Source: JBCBWG01 sp964579305 (GTDB lineage: Bacteria > Pseudomonadota > Alphaproteobacteria > Rhizobiales > Hyphomicrobiaceae). From it: a stretch of 29,530 bases of DNA. Position 1 is the stretch's first letter. Each line of letters opens with the position of its first letter. The notes below the pieces were generated by a model. That model did not search any database, had not been told where the DNA came from, and saw only the letters and a list, made by a program, of their open reading frames with translations. Shown in pieces: positions 1 through 7,124 of the stretch. The position numbers were made by a program, and so were the translations under genes. Location: the NCBI GenBank assembly GCA_964579305.1, contig CAZOGY010000029.1, positions 1 through 29,530 on the forward strand, in the 5' to 3' direction.

Positions 1-1591
1 TCGGCTCGCGGCCGATCTCGTGCAGCATCTGGCGGCTGGTGCGCACGATCTTGTTGATCGTCTCGATCATGTGCACCGGAATGCGGATCGTGCGCGCCTG
101 GTCGGCGATCGAGCGGGTGATCGCCTGCCGGATCCACCACGTCGCATAGGTCGAAAACTTGTAGCCGCGCCGGTACTCGAACTTGTCGACCGCCTTCATC
201 AGGCCGATGTTGCCTTCCTGGATCAGATCGAGGAACTGCAACCCGCGGTTCGTGTACTTTTTGGCGATGGAGATCACGAGGCGCAGGTTTGCCTCGACCA
301 TCTCTTTTTTCGCCTGGCGGGCTTCGCGCTCACCTTTTTGCACATTGCGTACGATGCGCCGGAACTCAGGGATCTCCAGGCCCGTCTCGCTGGCAAGTTC
401 GTGGATCTCGGCCCGAATGCCGGCAATGCGCGCACGCTCTTCGGTCACCATCTGCTTCCAGCGTTTGGTGCCCTGGTCAGCCATCCGGTCCAACCACGTC
501 TGGTCGAGTTCGTTGCCGTAATATTGCTCGATGAAGTCCTGGCGCGCGACGCCGTGGCTGTCGGCAATGCGCATCAGCTGGCCTTCGAGCTGCATGAGGC
601 GCTTGTTGATCGCGTAAAGCTGCTCAACGAGGCTGTCGATCCGGTTGTTGTTGAGCGACAGGCTCTTGACGTCGGCAACAATCTCGTCGCGCAGTTTTTC
701 ATATGTGCGCTGTTGTTGCTTGGAACCCTGTTCGCCGGCAACTTCCAGCTCCAGCTTCTTGTCCTGGAGCTTGCGCAGCTTTTTGTAGTTCAGCGCGATA
801 CGGTCGAACGTTTCCAGGACTTTTGGCTTGAGTTCGGCTTCCATCGCCGCAAGCGACATGGCGTTTTCATAATCATCGTCATCTTCGCCGTCACCGTCGG
901 CATCGCCGTCAGCAGTGCTGCCTTCAGCGGTGTTCGCGGCCTCGCCACCTGCGCTGTCGCCTTCGCCCGAAGCGGCTGCGGGATTGGCTGGCGCTTCCTT
1001 GGCCTCGGGACCCTCGTAGGTGGCCTCCAAGTCGATGATGTCGCGCAGCAGGACGGTGCCTTCGTTCAGTTCATCGCGCCAGATGATGATCGCCTGGAAC
1101 GTCAACGGGCTTTCGCAAAGCCCGGCGATCATTGCCTCGTGGCCGGCCTCGATGCGCTTGGCGATGGCGATCTCGCCTTCACGCGAGAGCAATTCGACCG
1201 AACCCATCTCCCGCAAATACATGCGGACCGGGTCGTCGGTACGTTCAGACGGTTCAGACTTGGTCTCGGCCTTGACCGGCAATTGGTTCGCCGCGATCGC
1301 GCGCGCCTGCGTCGCGGTATCGGGCTCGTCACCCTCTTCCTCTTCGGCGTCCTCGTCCTGATCGATCACGTTGATGCCCATCTCGGAGAGCATCGCCATG
1401 ATGTCTTCGATCTGTTCTGAGGTGACCTCTTCGGAGGGCAGAACGGCGTTCAACTGATCGTAAGTGACATAACCGCGCGTCTTGGCGGTTTTGATCATGC
1501 GCTTGACGGCGCTGTCGGACAAATCGAGAAGCGGGCTGTCTGAGCTGTTGTCGGCCTGCTGCGTCTCTTTGCCTTCGACTTTTTGCATCAT
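1..1591 (-). CDS. rpoD: RNA polymerase primary sigma factor RpoD, 3' end cut by window edge
   Basis: This is the housekeeping sigma-70 factor that directs core RNA polymerase to -35/-10 promoters. The minus-strand frame from the ATG at 1591 stays open for 530 codons to the left edge. In order it shows region 1.1 (SDSAVKRMIKTAKTRGYVTY), region 1.2 (DDPVRMYLREMGSVELLSRE), a long acidic non-conserved insert rich in D and E, and region 2 (NLRLVISIAKKY, LDLIQEGNIGLMKAVDKF, STYATWWIRQAITR). It then enters region 3 (RIPVHMIETINK). Regions 3.1-4.2 lie outside the window. Two ATG codons are adjacent (1591 and 1588), so the start could be one residue later. It lies 272 bases downstream of dnaG on the same strand, as in the macromolecular synthesis operon of many proteobacteria. 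No convincing promoter was found in the gap between the two. The identification is very secure. Confidence 0.97.
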   Translation of the reverse strand, partial: MMQKVEGKETQQADNSSDSPLLDLSDSAVKRMIKTAKTRGYVTYDQLNAVLPSEEVTSEQIEDIMAMLSEMGINVIDQDEDAEEEEGDEPDTATQARAIAANQLPVKAETKSEPSERTDDPVRMYLREMGSVELLSREGEIAIAKRIEAGHEAMIAGLCESPLTFQAIIIWRDELNEGTVLLRDIIDLEATYEGPEAKEAPANPAAASGEGDSAGGEAANTAEGSTADGDADGDGEDDDDYENAMSLAAMEAELKPKVLETFDRIALNYKKLRKLQDKKLELEVAGEQGSKQQQRTYEKLRDEIVADVKSLSLNNNRIDSLVEQLYAINKRLMQLEGQLMRIADSHGVARQDFIEQYYGNELDQTWLDRMADQGTKRWKQMVTEERARIAGIRAEIHELASETGLEIPEFRRIVRNVQKGEREARQAKKEMVEANLRLVISIAKKYTNRGLQFLDLIQEGNIGLMKAVDKFEYRRGYKFSTYATWWIRQAITRSIADQARTIRIPVHMIETINKIVRTSRQMLHEIGREP

Positions 1592-1863
1592 GTATAGGGC
1601 CCCGGGCTGGCGAACGGGTGTGTGACGCGCTCGCAAGTGATACGCGTCGCGAAGGTTGGGTGCGGGCTGCATGCCGACACTGCAATAGATGCGCCACGGT
1701 GGGTGTCCGCGCGGTCATCTATCACGGTGGTGTTCACTGCCCGAGCGATCTGGATCGAACCAGCGTCGGGAAGCTTCAGCCCGGTCACGACACCTGGTCT
1801 CGTCTGCCTGCCTCGTTGCCACTTGTGAGAAAACGTGGCCCAATGTCATTGCAGGTGACGTCG

Positions 1864-3765
1864 TCAGGATGTTGCGTCATTTCGATCGATCGAAGATAAA
1901 GACTGCCTGAGTGCGATAATCCGTTCATAATCTGCCTCGGCGCCGGTCCGGTCAAAGTCACCGATGGCGTCGGCCAGATCTCTCTCAAGTTGACAGATCG
2001 CCGAATGGCGTGCCGTCACATGGGCCCAAATCTCCATGATCTGCGCGCCCGATGACGGATCGTCCTGGTCGAATTTGAGAGAAAGTTTGGATCCGCGATT
2101 GATCGCTCCCAGCAGGTCCTTAAACCCCGAAGTGCTCAACTGGTGGTGTAGCGCGGTGCTGTCAAGTCCTCCGTTGCGTGCATGCCAGTCAAGGATTGCG
2201 GTCCGTAGCGCCTGAGCCGCGGGGGAGGCGAAAGGCAAAGCGGCGAACTCTTCTGCGACATCGTCAAGCAAACTTGGGTGGTCGAGAACGAGGTTGAGCA
2301 ACAACGTTTCGCGCCCCACCGCGATCGTTCCACTTCCGTTGACAAGGGCGCTTTGTTTCAAAGACTGGCCCGGTGCGGACTTTGGAGAAGGCAGTGCGCC
2401 GTAGCGCTGGTTGGCTGCGCTGCCCCCCGGCACCCGTGTCGACGGCCTCGGCGCCCCCGGCGTGCGCCCGGCTGCGTGGGCGCTGGTCTGGCGTTGCGCG
2501 CGCCAAGCTGCATAGAGGCGTTGCTTGATATCCTGCTGGTAGTGATATCGTACGCTCTGATCGGTAATACGTGCGATCGTGTCATTGAGCGCCTTTTCCA
2601 GGGCGGCGCGCGCCTCAGGCGTCTCCCAGCGGCCTTTGTTCCATTCCCGCTGCCACAGGACATCGCCGAGAGAGACAGGCTGGTTGAGGCACCGGGCAAA
2701 GGCCTCCGGCCCGCGCTGGCGGACCATGTCGTCGGGATCCAGTTTGTCTGGCAGAAACACGAAACTGAGCGAGTGTCCGGCCTTCAGGGCTGGCATTGCG
2801 GCGTCGACGGCGCGATGCGCGGCCATGCGACCGGCGCTGTCCCCGTCGAAGCATAAGGTCGGGACAGGCGCCAGCCGCCACAGGAGCTGCAACTGATCTT
2901 CGGTCAGCGCGGTCCCCAAAGGTGCCACGACGTTTGAAAAACCGGCTTGGTGCAGCGCAATGGCGTCCATATAGCCTTCGACGGCGATCACCGCATCACG
3001 CTGATGCGCCGGCTCGCGGGCGCGCTGTGCGTTGAACAGGAGCTTGCCTTTGTGAAACAGCGGAGTTTCGGGCGAGTTCATGTACTTTGCGCGTTCGTTG
3101 GGATCGAGCGCGCGGCCGCCAAATGCGACGACCCGGCCTTTCAAATCGGTGATCGGGAACATGACGCGGTTGCGGAAGCGATCGTAGGGCTTTGAGATTT
3201 CGGCGCCGGCGATCATTAAGCCGGCTTCAATAAGTTCGCGTTCGCTGAACCCTTGCGCCTTGAGGGCATCGGATAGGGCATGACGCCCGGGCGGAGCATA
3301 GCCCAAGCGGAATTCGGCTACGGTTTGGCTGGTCAGCCCGCGTCGTTGGAGATAGGCGGATGCCTCGCGCCCCGCACTGCCTCGCAACGCGCGCTGAAAG
3401 AGCGTTGCTGCTGCTTCCATGGCTGAGCGGAGCCGGTCACGCGTCTGTTCGGCGCGTGCTGCTTGCGGCGAGGGCTTGGGCAAGCTGACCCCGGCTTCGG
3501 CGGCGAGGCGCTCGACCGCCTCTGGAAACGTCAGCCCCTCGGTCTTCATGACAAACGTGAAGATGTCGCCGTGCTCGCCGCTTGCGAAGCAATGGTAGAA
3601 GCCCTTGTGGTCATTCACAAAAAACGATGGCGTCTTTTCTGTCTTAAATGGCGAAAGGCCCGCGAACTCGCGCCCTTGCTTTTTCAAGTTCACGCGGCGG
3701 GCGACGACGGCGCTGACGGGGAGGCGCGCGCGGATTTCGTCAAGAAGGCTGGGTTCAAAGGGCAT
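1864..3765 (-). CDS. dnaG: DNA primase DnaG with degenerate zinc-ribbon ligands
   Basis: DnaG synthesises the RNA primers that start Okazaki fragments, working with DnaB helicase. The protein has 633 residues, about the usual length. It has an N-terminal zinc-binding-type domain (about 1-100), an RNA-polymerase/TOPRIM core with the acidic EGYMDAIAL motif and FDGDSAGR, and a C-terminal helicase-interaction domain after a Pro/Ala-rich linker near 430-460. The zinc ribbon is odd: of the four expected ligands (C, H, C, C) only C59 is kept. S38, K41 and S62 occupy the other positions, while the surrounding EKTPSF and KGFYHCF motifs are intact. From memory, rhizobial primases share this loss. The ATG at 3765 gives the normal family N-terminus. 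A 248-base non-coding stretch separates it from the DUF805 gene upstream. rpoD follows downstream. Confidence 0.97.
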   Translation of the reverse strand: MPFEPSLLDEIRARLPVSAVVARRVNLKKQGREFAGLSPFKTEKTPSFFVNDHKGFYHCFASGEHGDIFTFVMKTEGLTFPEAVERLAAEAGVSLPKPSPQAARAEQTRDRLRSAMEAAATLFQRALRGSAGREASAYLQRRGLTSQTVAEFRLGYAPPGRHALSDALKAQGFSERELIEAGLMIAGAEISKPYDRFRNRVMFPITDLKGRVVAFGGRALDPNERAKYMNSPETPLFHKGKLLFNAQRAREPAHQRDAVIAVEGYMDAIALHQAGFSNVVAPLGTALTEDQLQLLWRLAPVPTLCFDGDSAGRMAAHRAVDAAMPALKAGHSLSFVFLPDKLDPDDMVRQRGPEAFARCLNQPVSLGDVLWQREWNKGRWETPEARAALEKALNDTIARITDQSVRYHYQQDIKQRLYAAWRAQRQTSAHAAGRTPGAPRPSTRVPGGSAANQRYGALPSPKSAPGQSLKQSALVNGSGTIAVGRETLLLNLVLDHPSLLDDVAEEFAALPFASPAAQALRTAILDWHARNGGLDSTALHHQLSTSGFKDLLGAINRGSKLSLKFDQDDPSSGAQIMEIWAHVTARHSAICQLERDLADAIGDFDRTGAEADYERIIALRQSLSSIDRNDATS

Positions 3766-4013
3766 ATCGGGGCCATCCGGTCCGTGGAGAACCAGCGCCC
3801 AATTTGAAGCGATTCGTAAGTGTGGCGTTGACTATCGCACGTGCAAGCCGAACGCTGCCCGCTTTCCACAGGCTCTTGCGGCCGTGCCTTGACTTCGGCC
3901 GGGGCCGACACCGCGCTCTGTTTACGATCGCAATCCAGCAATCTGGTGAGATCGCGCACGCCTCGTGAGACGGTGGACTTTGTTGCACCGCCGGCCTTTA
4001 CACACGAGGGGTC

Positions 4014-4613
4014 TTAAGCGGCTGAGCGGCGCCCAAATCCCGTTGGCCGCGAACGTTTGCCCCAAGTGATTTCGCGTTCGCCGGGACGAATATAGGCGTG
4101 GACCGGCTCTTGCGAATATCGCTGGTCGTCAAATGCCGGTTTGCGGGTGATCGTATCTCTGCTTTCGCCGAATGCCGGGCCGTACGCGTTTGGGCCCTCT
4201 TCGCCTTGGGCCTTTGCGCAATAAATGACAATGGCAAGGTAAAGCGCAGATGCCAGCCGCAGGCCGATATCGCCCCACAGCACGACGATTGGGTTGTCCA
4301 AGACCTGATAGAGCGGGGATTCAGGATCGGTCGACAGCGTCAAAACACCCAACGCTGCAAAAAATACCGGCACCATGATCATGCCGGAACTTCCCGTGTC
4401 GCGTAACCGGCGTGAAAAGATGCAAAACGTCATCCAGAACGTGATGGCAAGCGCCGTTGCGTACCCATCCCAGCCTTCCAGTGCGCCATACCAACTCATC
4501 TGACCGACAAGATAAATCTGAGTAAAGCTCAGGACGCCGACCATGAATGCGAACGGCAAAGGCGACAGGCGCCCCAGGGGACTGAACACTGCAAACAGAT
4601 AATGCTGTGGCAC
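4014..4613 (-). CDS. DUF805 family inner-membrane protein
   Basis: A predicted inner-membrane protein of unknown function. It carries the hallmarks of the DUF805 family: an N-terminal FSPLGRLSPLPF block, several hydrophobic segments, the central RRLRDTGSSG motif between membrane helices, and a GPNAYGPAF motif after the last helix. The C-terminal 45 residues are charged and probably cytoplasmic. I place the start at the GTG at 4613 because a GGAGGG ribosome site lies six bases upstream and the family usually begins with a few residues before the FSPxGR block. A GTG at 4646 would add 11 residues and have that ribosome site inside the reading frame. It lies upstream of dnaG on the same strand, and the hairpin array at 4680-5007 begins just upstream of its start. 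The family call is good; the role is unknown. Confidence 0.85.
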   Translation of the reverse strand: MPQHYLFAVFSPLGRLSPLPFAFMVGVLSFTQIYLVGQMSWYGALEGWDGYATALAITFWMTFCIFSRRLRDTGSSGMIMVPVFFAALGVLTLSTDPESPLYQVLDNPIVVLWGDIGLRLASALYLAIVIYCAKAQGEEGPNAYGPAFGESRDTITRKPAFDDQRYSQEPVHAYIRPGEREITWGKRSRPTGFGRRSAA

Positions 4614-4679
4614 GACCGACCCTCCCAACTTGCCGTTTGCGGCCACGCGTTCGCGTTTTCTTGCGTGGTTTCCAACCAG

Positions 4680-4756
4680 TCTCGTGTTGTGTCACTGACG
4701 TTTACTCGCCGACCTCGCCGCAACCGGGAGGCGAACGTCAATGACGCAACACCAGA
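4680..4756. repeat. Inverted repeat A of a three-hairpin array
   Basis: The left arm (gtgttgtgtcactgacgttt, 4684-4703) pairs with the right arm at 4733-4752, whose reverse complement is gtgttgcgtcattgacgttc. That is 17 of 20 matches, and pairing extends outwards by a few bases. Inside, gacgtt and cgcc pair again across a four-base insertion (tact) in the left arm. The arm sequence is shared with elements B and C (rough consensus ctRGTGTTsCGTCwCyrACr), so this is a repeat family rather than a lone hairpin. Confidence 0.85.
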
Positions 4757-4771
4757 AACATAGACGTGCCC

Positions 4772-4793
4772 GTGTTCCTTATGTTTCAGACAT
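4772..4793 (+). repeat. Diverged single arm of the same repeat family
   Basis: gtgttccttatgtttcagac and the next two bases match the reverse complement of the right arm of element B at 18 of 22 positions, including the extra T-rich tetranucleotide. No good partner arm is visible; the sequence around 4820-4840 pairs only partly (atttgcac with gtggcaaat). It may be a decayed fourth element lying between A and B. Confidence 0.45.
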
Positions 4794-4837
4794 TTGCACT
4801 GAACTCTCAGTCGGCGGGTGGCAAATCTCTCAGCGAT

Positions 4838-4916
4838 ACTAGTGTTCCGTCTCCGACACTTGGTTCCCTCTGCAGCACCCGCTCTTCCGCGTGTCGGAGA
4901 CAAAAGGAACACCAGT
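4838..4916. repeat. Inverted repeat B of the array
   Basis: The left arm at 4838-4859 begins actagtgttcc and ends gtctccgacac. The right arm at 4891-4916, reverse-complemented, has the same two blocks with one mismatch (actggtgttcc) but with four extra T residues between them. The loop is about 31 bases. Pairing can be extended outwards by cgat on both sides if two unpaired bases are allowed. The arms are diverged copies of those in A and C. Confidence 0.85.
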
Positions 4917-4928
4917 AAATCGATGATC

Positions 4929-5007
4929 CTAGTGTTGCTTTTGTCACTAACGCTTGGCAGGCGAGATTGCGGCACGTGGGGACCAAGCGTTAGTGACGCA
5001 ACACTAG
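4929..5007. repeat. Inverted repeat C of the array, near-perfect arms
   Basis: The left arm at 4929-4957 is ctagtgttgc, then tttt, then gtcactaacgcttgg. The right arm at 4983-5007 is the exact reverse complement of those two blocks without the tttt. The stem is therefore 25 base pairs, perfect, with one four-T bulge and a 25-base loop. It starts only 12 bases after element B. Its outer ends are CTAG on both sides. Confidence 0.9.
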
Positions 5008-5094
5008 ACGAGCCGAATTGGCGCGCATTTAAACGATGCACGCCAATTCAAATGGCATTTGCCGGGCTTGGTCATGCGCCGCGGTCATTTGGTG

Positions 5095-5565
5095 TTAACC
5101 AGCCAGTTTTGCCTTGACGCGGCCGCTTGCCTTTCCGAAGTCCATTTGGCCTGGATGGCGTTCTTTCAGGACCGCCATGACCTTGCCCATGTCTTTCATG
5201 CCTTCGGGCTGGACTTGCGTCATCGCAGCGTCAATAGCGGCGTCGACATCGTCATCCGACATTTGCTTTGGCAGAAACTCTTCGATGACGGCGATTTCGG
5301 CCTGTTCTTTTTCGACGAGTTCTTGCCGGCCGGCTTGTTCATAGGTGGCAATGGATTCGCGGCGTTGTTTGATCATTTTTTGCAAGAGCTGCAGAACGTC
5401 ATCGTCGCCAACCTTTTCAACTCCGGTTTGTTTGCCTGCGCCATCGACGCGTGCGGCGATATCGCGGTCCTTGATGGCTGCCGTGATCATGCGCAACGTG
5501 GTCAGCCGGGCTTTGTCGCCGGCTTTCATGGCAAGTTTGACTTCGGCGTTGATGGCATCGCGCAT
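5095..5565 (-). CDS. GatB/YqeY domain protein
   Basis: A 156-residue protein matching the stand-alone YqeY family, which is related to the tail domain of the GatB amidotransferase subunit that binds tRNA. The role is not established; a link to tRNA-dependent amidation is often assumed. Visible family features are the N-terminal MRDAINAEVKLAMKAGDK, TLRMITAAIKDRDI, the LLQKMIKQRRESIATYEQAG helix, EIAVIEEFLPKQMS and the C-terminal DMGKVMAVLKERHPGQMDF followed by KASGRVKAKL. The ATG at 5565 has a GGGAG ribosome site just upstream. It is divergent from carA and lies upstream of the DUF805 gene, dnaG and rpoD on the same strand. In alphaproteobacteria a yqeY-like gene often occupies this place beside dnaG-rpoD. 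Confidence 0.93.
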   Translation of the reverse strand: MRDAINAEVKLAMKAGDKARLTTLRMITAAIKDRDIAARVDGAGKQTGVEKVGDDDVLQLLQKMIKQRRESIATYEQAGRQELVEKEQAEIAVIEEFLPKQMSDDDVDAAIDAAMTQVQPEGMKDMGKVMAVLKERHPGQMDFGKASGRVKAKLAG

Positions 5566-5882
5566 CGCCGTCTCCCTTTTTTGTCTGTATTATGGTGCCG
5601 ACATCTCAACGTGATTTGCCGCGGTTTCCAGCGACAAGACGTTTGCAGCGTCCAAGCTTAGCGAAAAGACCGTGTGGCATCGGTACGTGCATCATCGTGC
5701 ATTGGCGCCTATATCAGCGGTCGTGGCGTCCGCGCCAAGCCCGGGCGGGTGCGTTTGTGGTCGCTTTCCACGCTATCGCTGCTGGATTGACCGGCCCGAG
5801 AGCCTCCCATAACGTCCGCGCCGCTCAGCGCCAGCCAGACGCCCATGGCGGCCGCGCTAGAGATCTCCTGAGGAGTACACCG
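5566..5882. other. Divergent intergenic region between the yqeY-like gene and carA
   Basis: These 317 bases separate two divergent genes and should contain both promoters. The frame of carA is open through much of it, but the protein it would encode has no family resemblance before the ATG at 5883. I see a clear ribosome site for carA (ctgaggag, just before 5883) and no confident promoter, attenuator or riboswitch. Confidence 0.5.
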
Positions 5883-7100
5883 ATGTCCGATACGCCGCGC
5901 GCGACGCCTGCACGCACGACAGAAACCGCGGCCGCGCCATGGACGGCACCAACCTTTACCGCGCGGCTGGTCCTTGCCGACGGCACGGTGATTTCCGGTT
6001 TCGGGCTCGGCGCCACCGGTTCAGCGGTGGGCGAATTGTGTTTCAACACCGCGATTACAGGGTATCAGGAGATCCTGACCGACCCCAGCTATGCGGGCCA
6101 GATCATCACGTTCACCTTCCCGCACGTTGGCAACGTCGGCACCAATCCTGAGGATACCGAGACGTCGAACCTGGCCGCGCGCTCGGGCGTGCGCGGCGCA
6201 GTCCTGCGGGCTGACGTGACGGAGCCGTCCAATTATCGCGCGGCGGATGATCTTGACGCTTGGCTGAAACAGCGCGGCATCATCGCCATCAGTGGTGTCG
6301 ATACACGGGCACTGACCGCGCATATTCGGCAAGCTGGCATGCCCAATGCGGTCATCGCGCATGCGCCGGATGGCGTGTTCGATCTTTCGCAACTGGAAGC
6401 CCAGGCCGCCGCATGGCCAGGCCTCGACGGCATGGATCTGGTCCCAGACGTGACGACTGGCCAGAGCTATACCTGGAACCAGATGCGGTGGGTGTGGAAC
6501 GAGGGTTTTCCGGAACGTGCCGGGGATGACGCGTTTGAGGTCGTGGCGATCGACTACGGTTTGAAGACAAATATTCTGCGCTGCCTTGCGAATGCGGGGT
6601 GCCGGGTGACGGTGCTTCCGGCGACTGCGACCGCCGAAGAGATCCTGGAGCGCAACCCGGACGGCGTATTCTTGTCGAACGGTCCGGGTGATCCCGCTGC
6701 GACAGGGCGGTATGCGGTGCCGGAGATCGGCAAGCTGATTGAAAGCGGCAAGCCGATGTTCGGGATCTGCCTTGGCCATCAGATGCTTGCGCTGGCTGCA
6801 GGGGCCAAGACCGTCAAAATGCACCAGGGCCACCATGGCGCCAACCATCCCGTGAAGGATATGGGCACCGGCAAAGTCGAGATCACATCGATGAACCATG
6901 GCTTTGCGGTCGATCGCAACAGCTTGCCAGATGGTGTTGAAGAAACCCACGTGTCGCTGTTTGACGGGTCAAACTGCGGGATCAAGCTGACCGACAAGCC
7001 CGTCTTTTCGGTCCAGTATCACCCTGAAGCCAGTCCCGGCCCGCAAGATAGCCATTACCTCTTCGATCGCTTCACGGCCTTGATGCGTAAACAAGGCTGA
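5883..7100 (+). CDS. carA: Carbamoyl-phosphate synthase small (glutaminase) subunit
   Basis: CarA hydrolyses glutamine and passes ammonia to the large subunit CarB, giving carbamoyl phosphate for pyrimidine and arginine synthesis. It has 405 residues. The N-terminal CarA domain includes TARLVLADGTVISGFGLGA and FNTAITGYQEILTDPSYAGQ. The C-terminal class I glutamine amidotransferase domain has the nucleophile elbow GICLGHQ (Cys296) and the His380/Glu382 pair in QYHPEASPGP. The start is set by the ribosome site ctgaggag seven bases upstream and by the family N-terminus; the frame is open further upstream without support. carB does not follow. The next gene is a ChaN-like gene 24 bases downstream, probably in the same transcript. 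Confidence 0.97.
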   Translation: MSDTPRATPARTTETAAAPWTAPTFTARLVLADGTVISGFGLGATGSAVGELCFNTAITGYQEILTDPSYAGQIITFTFPHVGNVGTNPEDTETSNLAARSGVRGAVLRADVTEPSNYRAADDLDAWLKQRGIIAISGVDTRALTAHIRQAGMPNAVIAHAPDGVFDLSQLEAQAAAWPGLDGMDLVPDVTTGQSYTWNQMRWVWNEGFPERAGDDAFEVVAIDYGLKTNILRCLANAGCRVTVLPATATAEEILERNPDGVFLSNGPGDPAATGRYAVPEIGKLIESGKPMFGICLGHQMLALAAGAKTVKMHQGHHGANHPVKDMGTGKVEITSMNHGFAVDRNSLPDGVEETHVSLFDGSNCGIKLTDKPVFSVQYHPEASPGPQDSHYLFDRFTALMRKQG

Positions 7101-7124
7101 CCGCGATCTGTAGGGAGCGAAGGC

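Larger units (their letters stand above)
4614..5094. other. Gene-free interval dominated by an inverted-repeat array
   Basis: This 481-base stretch between the yqeY-like gene and the DUF805 gene, both on the minus strand, has no convincing gene. Short open frames crossing it are interrupted by repeat arms and resemble nothing I know. It is occupied mainly by three inverted repeats with related arms, listed separately, plus one diverged single arm at 4772-4793. The remaining roughly 85 bases before the yqeY stop show nothing notable. Confidence 0.7.

Noticed and set aside
20..1420. Long plus-strand open frame of 466 codons
   Set aside because: It is antisense to rpoD, whose conserved regions are unmistakable on the minus strand. 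The plus-strand product resembles no protein and reflects high GC content.
1740..1790. GGTTCGATCC on the minus strand, resembling a tRNA T-arm
   Set aside because: The flanking bases do not form a five-pair T stem, and no D-arm, anticodon stem or acceptor stem can be assembled around it.
1592..1863. Possible gene or RNA between dnaG and rpoD
   Set aside because: Open frames on both strands are short and unlike known proteins, and no stable RNA fold or terminator was seen. It is best left as intergenic sequence likely to hold an rpoD promoter.
2278..2856. Plus-strand open frame of 192 codons
   Set aside because: It is antisense to the C-terminal half of dnaG, with no recognisable protein features.
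3885..3900. Palindrome tcggccggggccga between the DUF805 gene and dnaG, considered as a terminator
   Set aside because: It has no T tract on the minus strand and such GC-rich palindromes are expected by chance in this composition.
5592..5882. Upstream extension of the carA frame
   Set aside because: The 97 extra residues have no family similarity and the ribosome site just before 5883 fits the normal CarA N-terminus.
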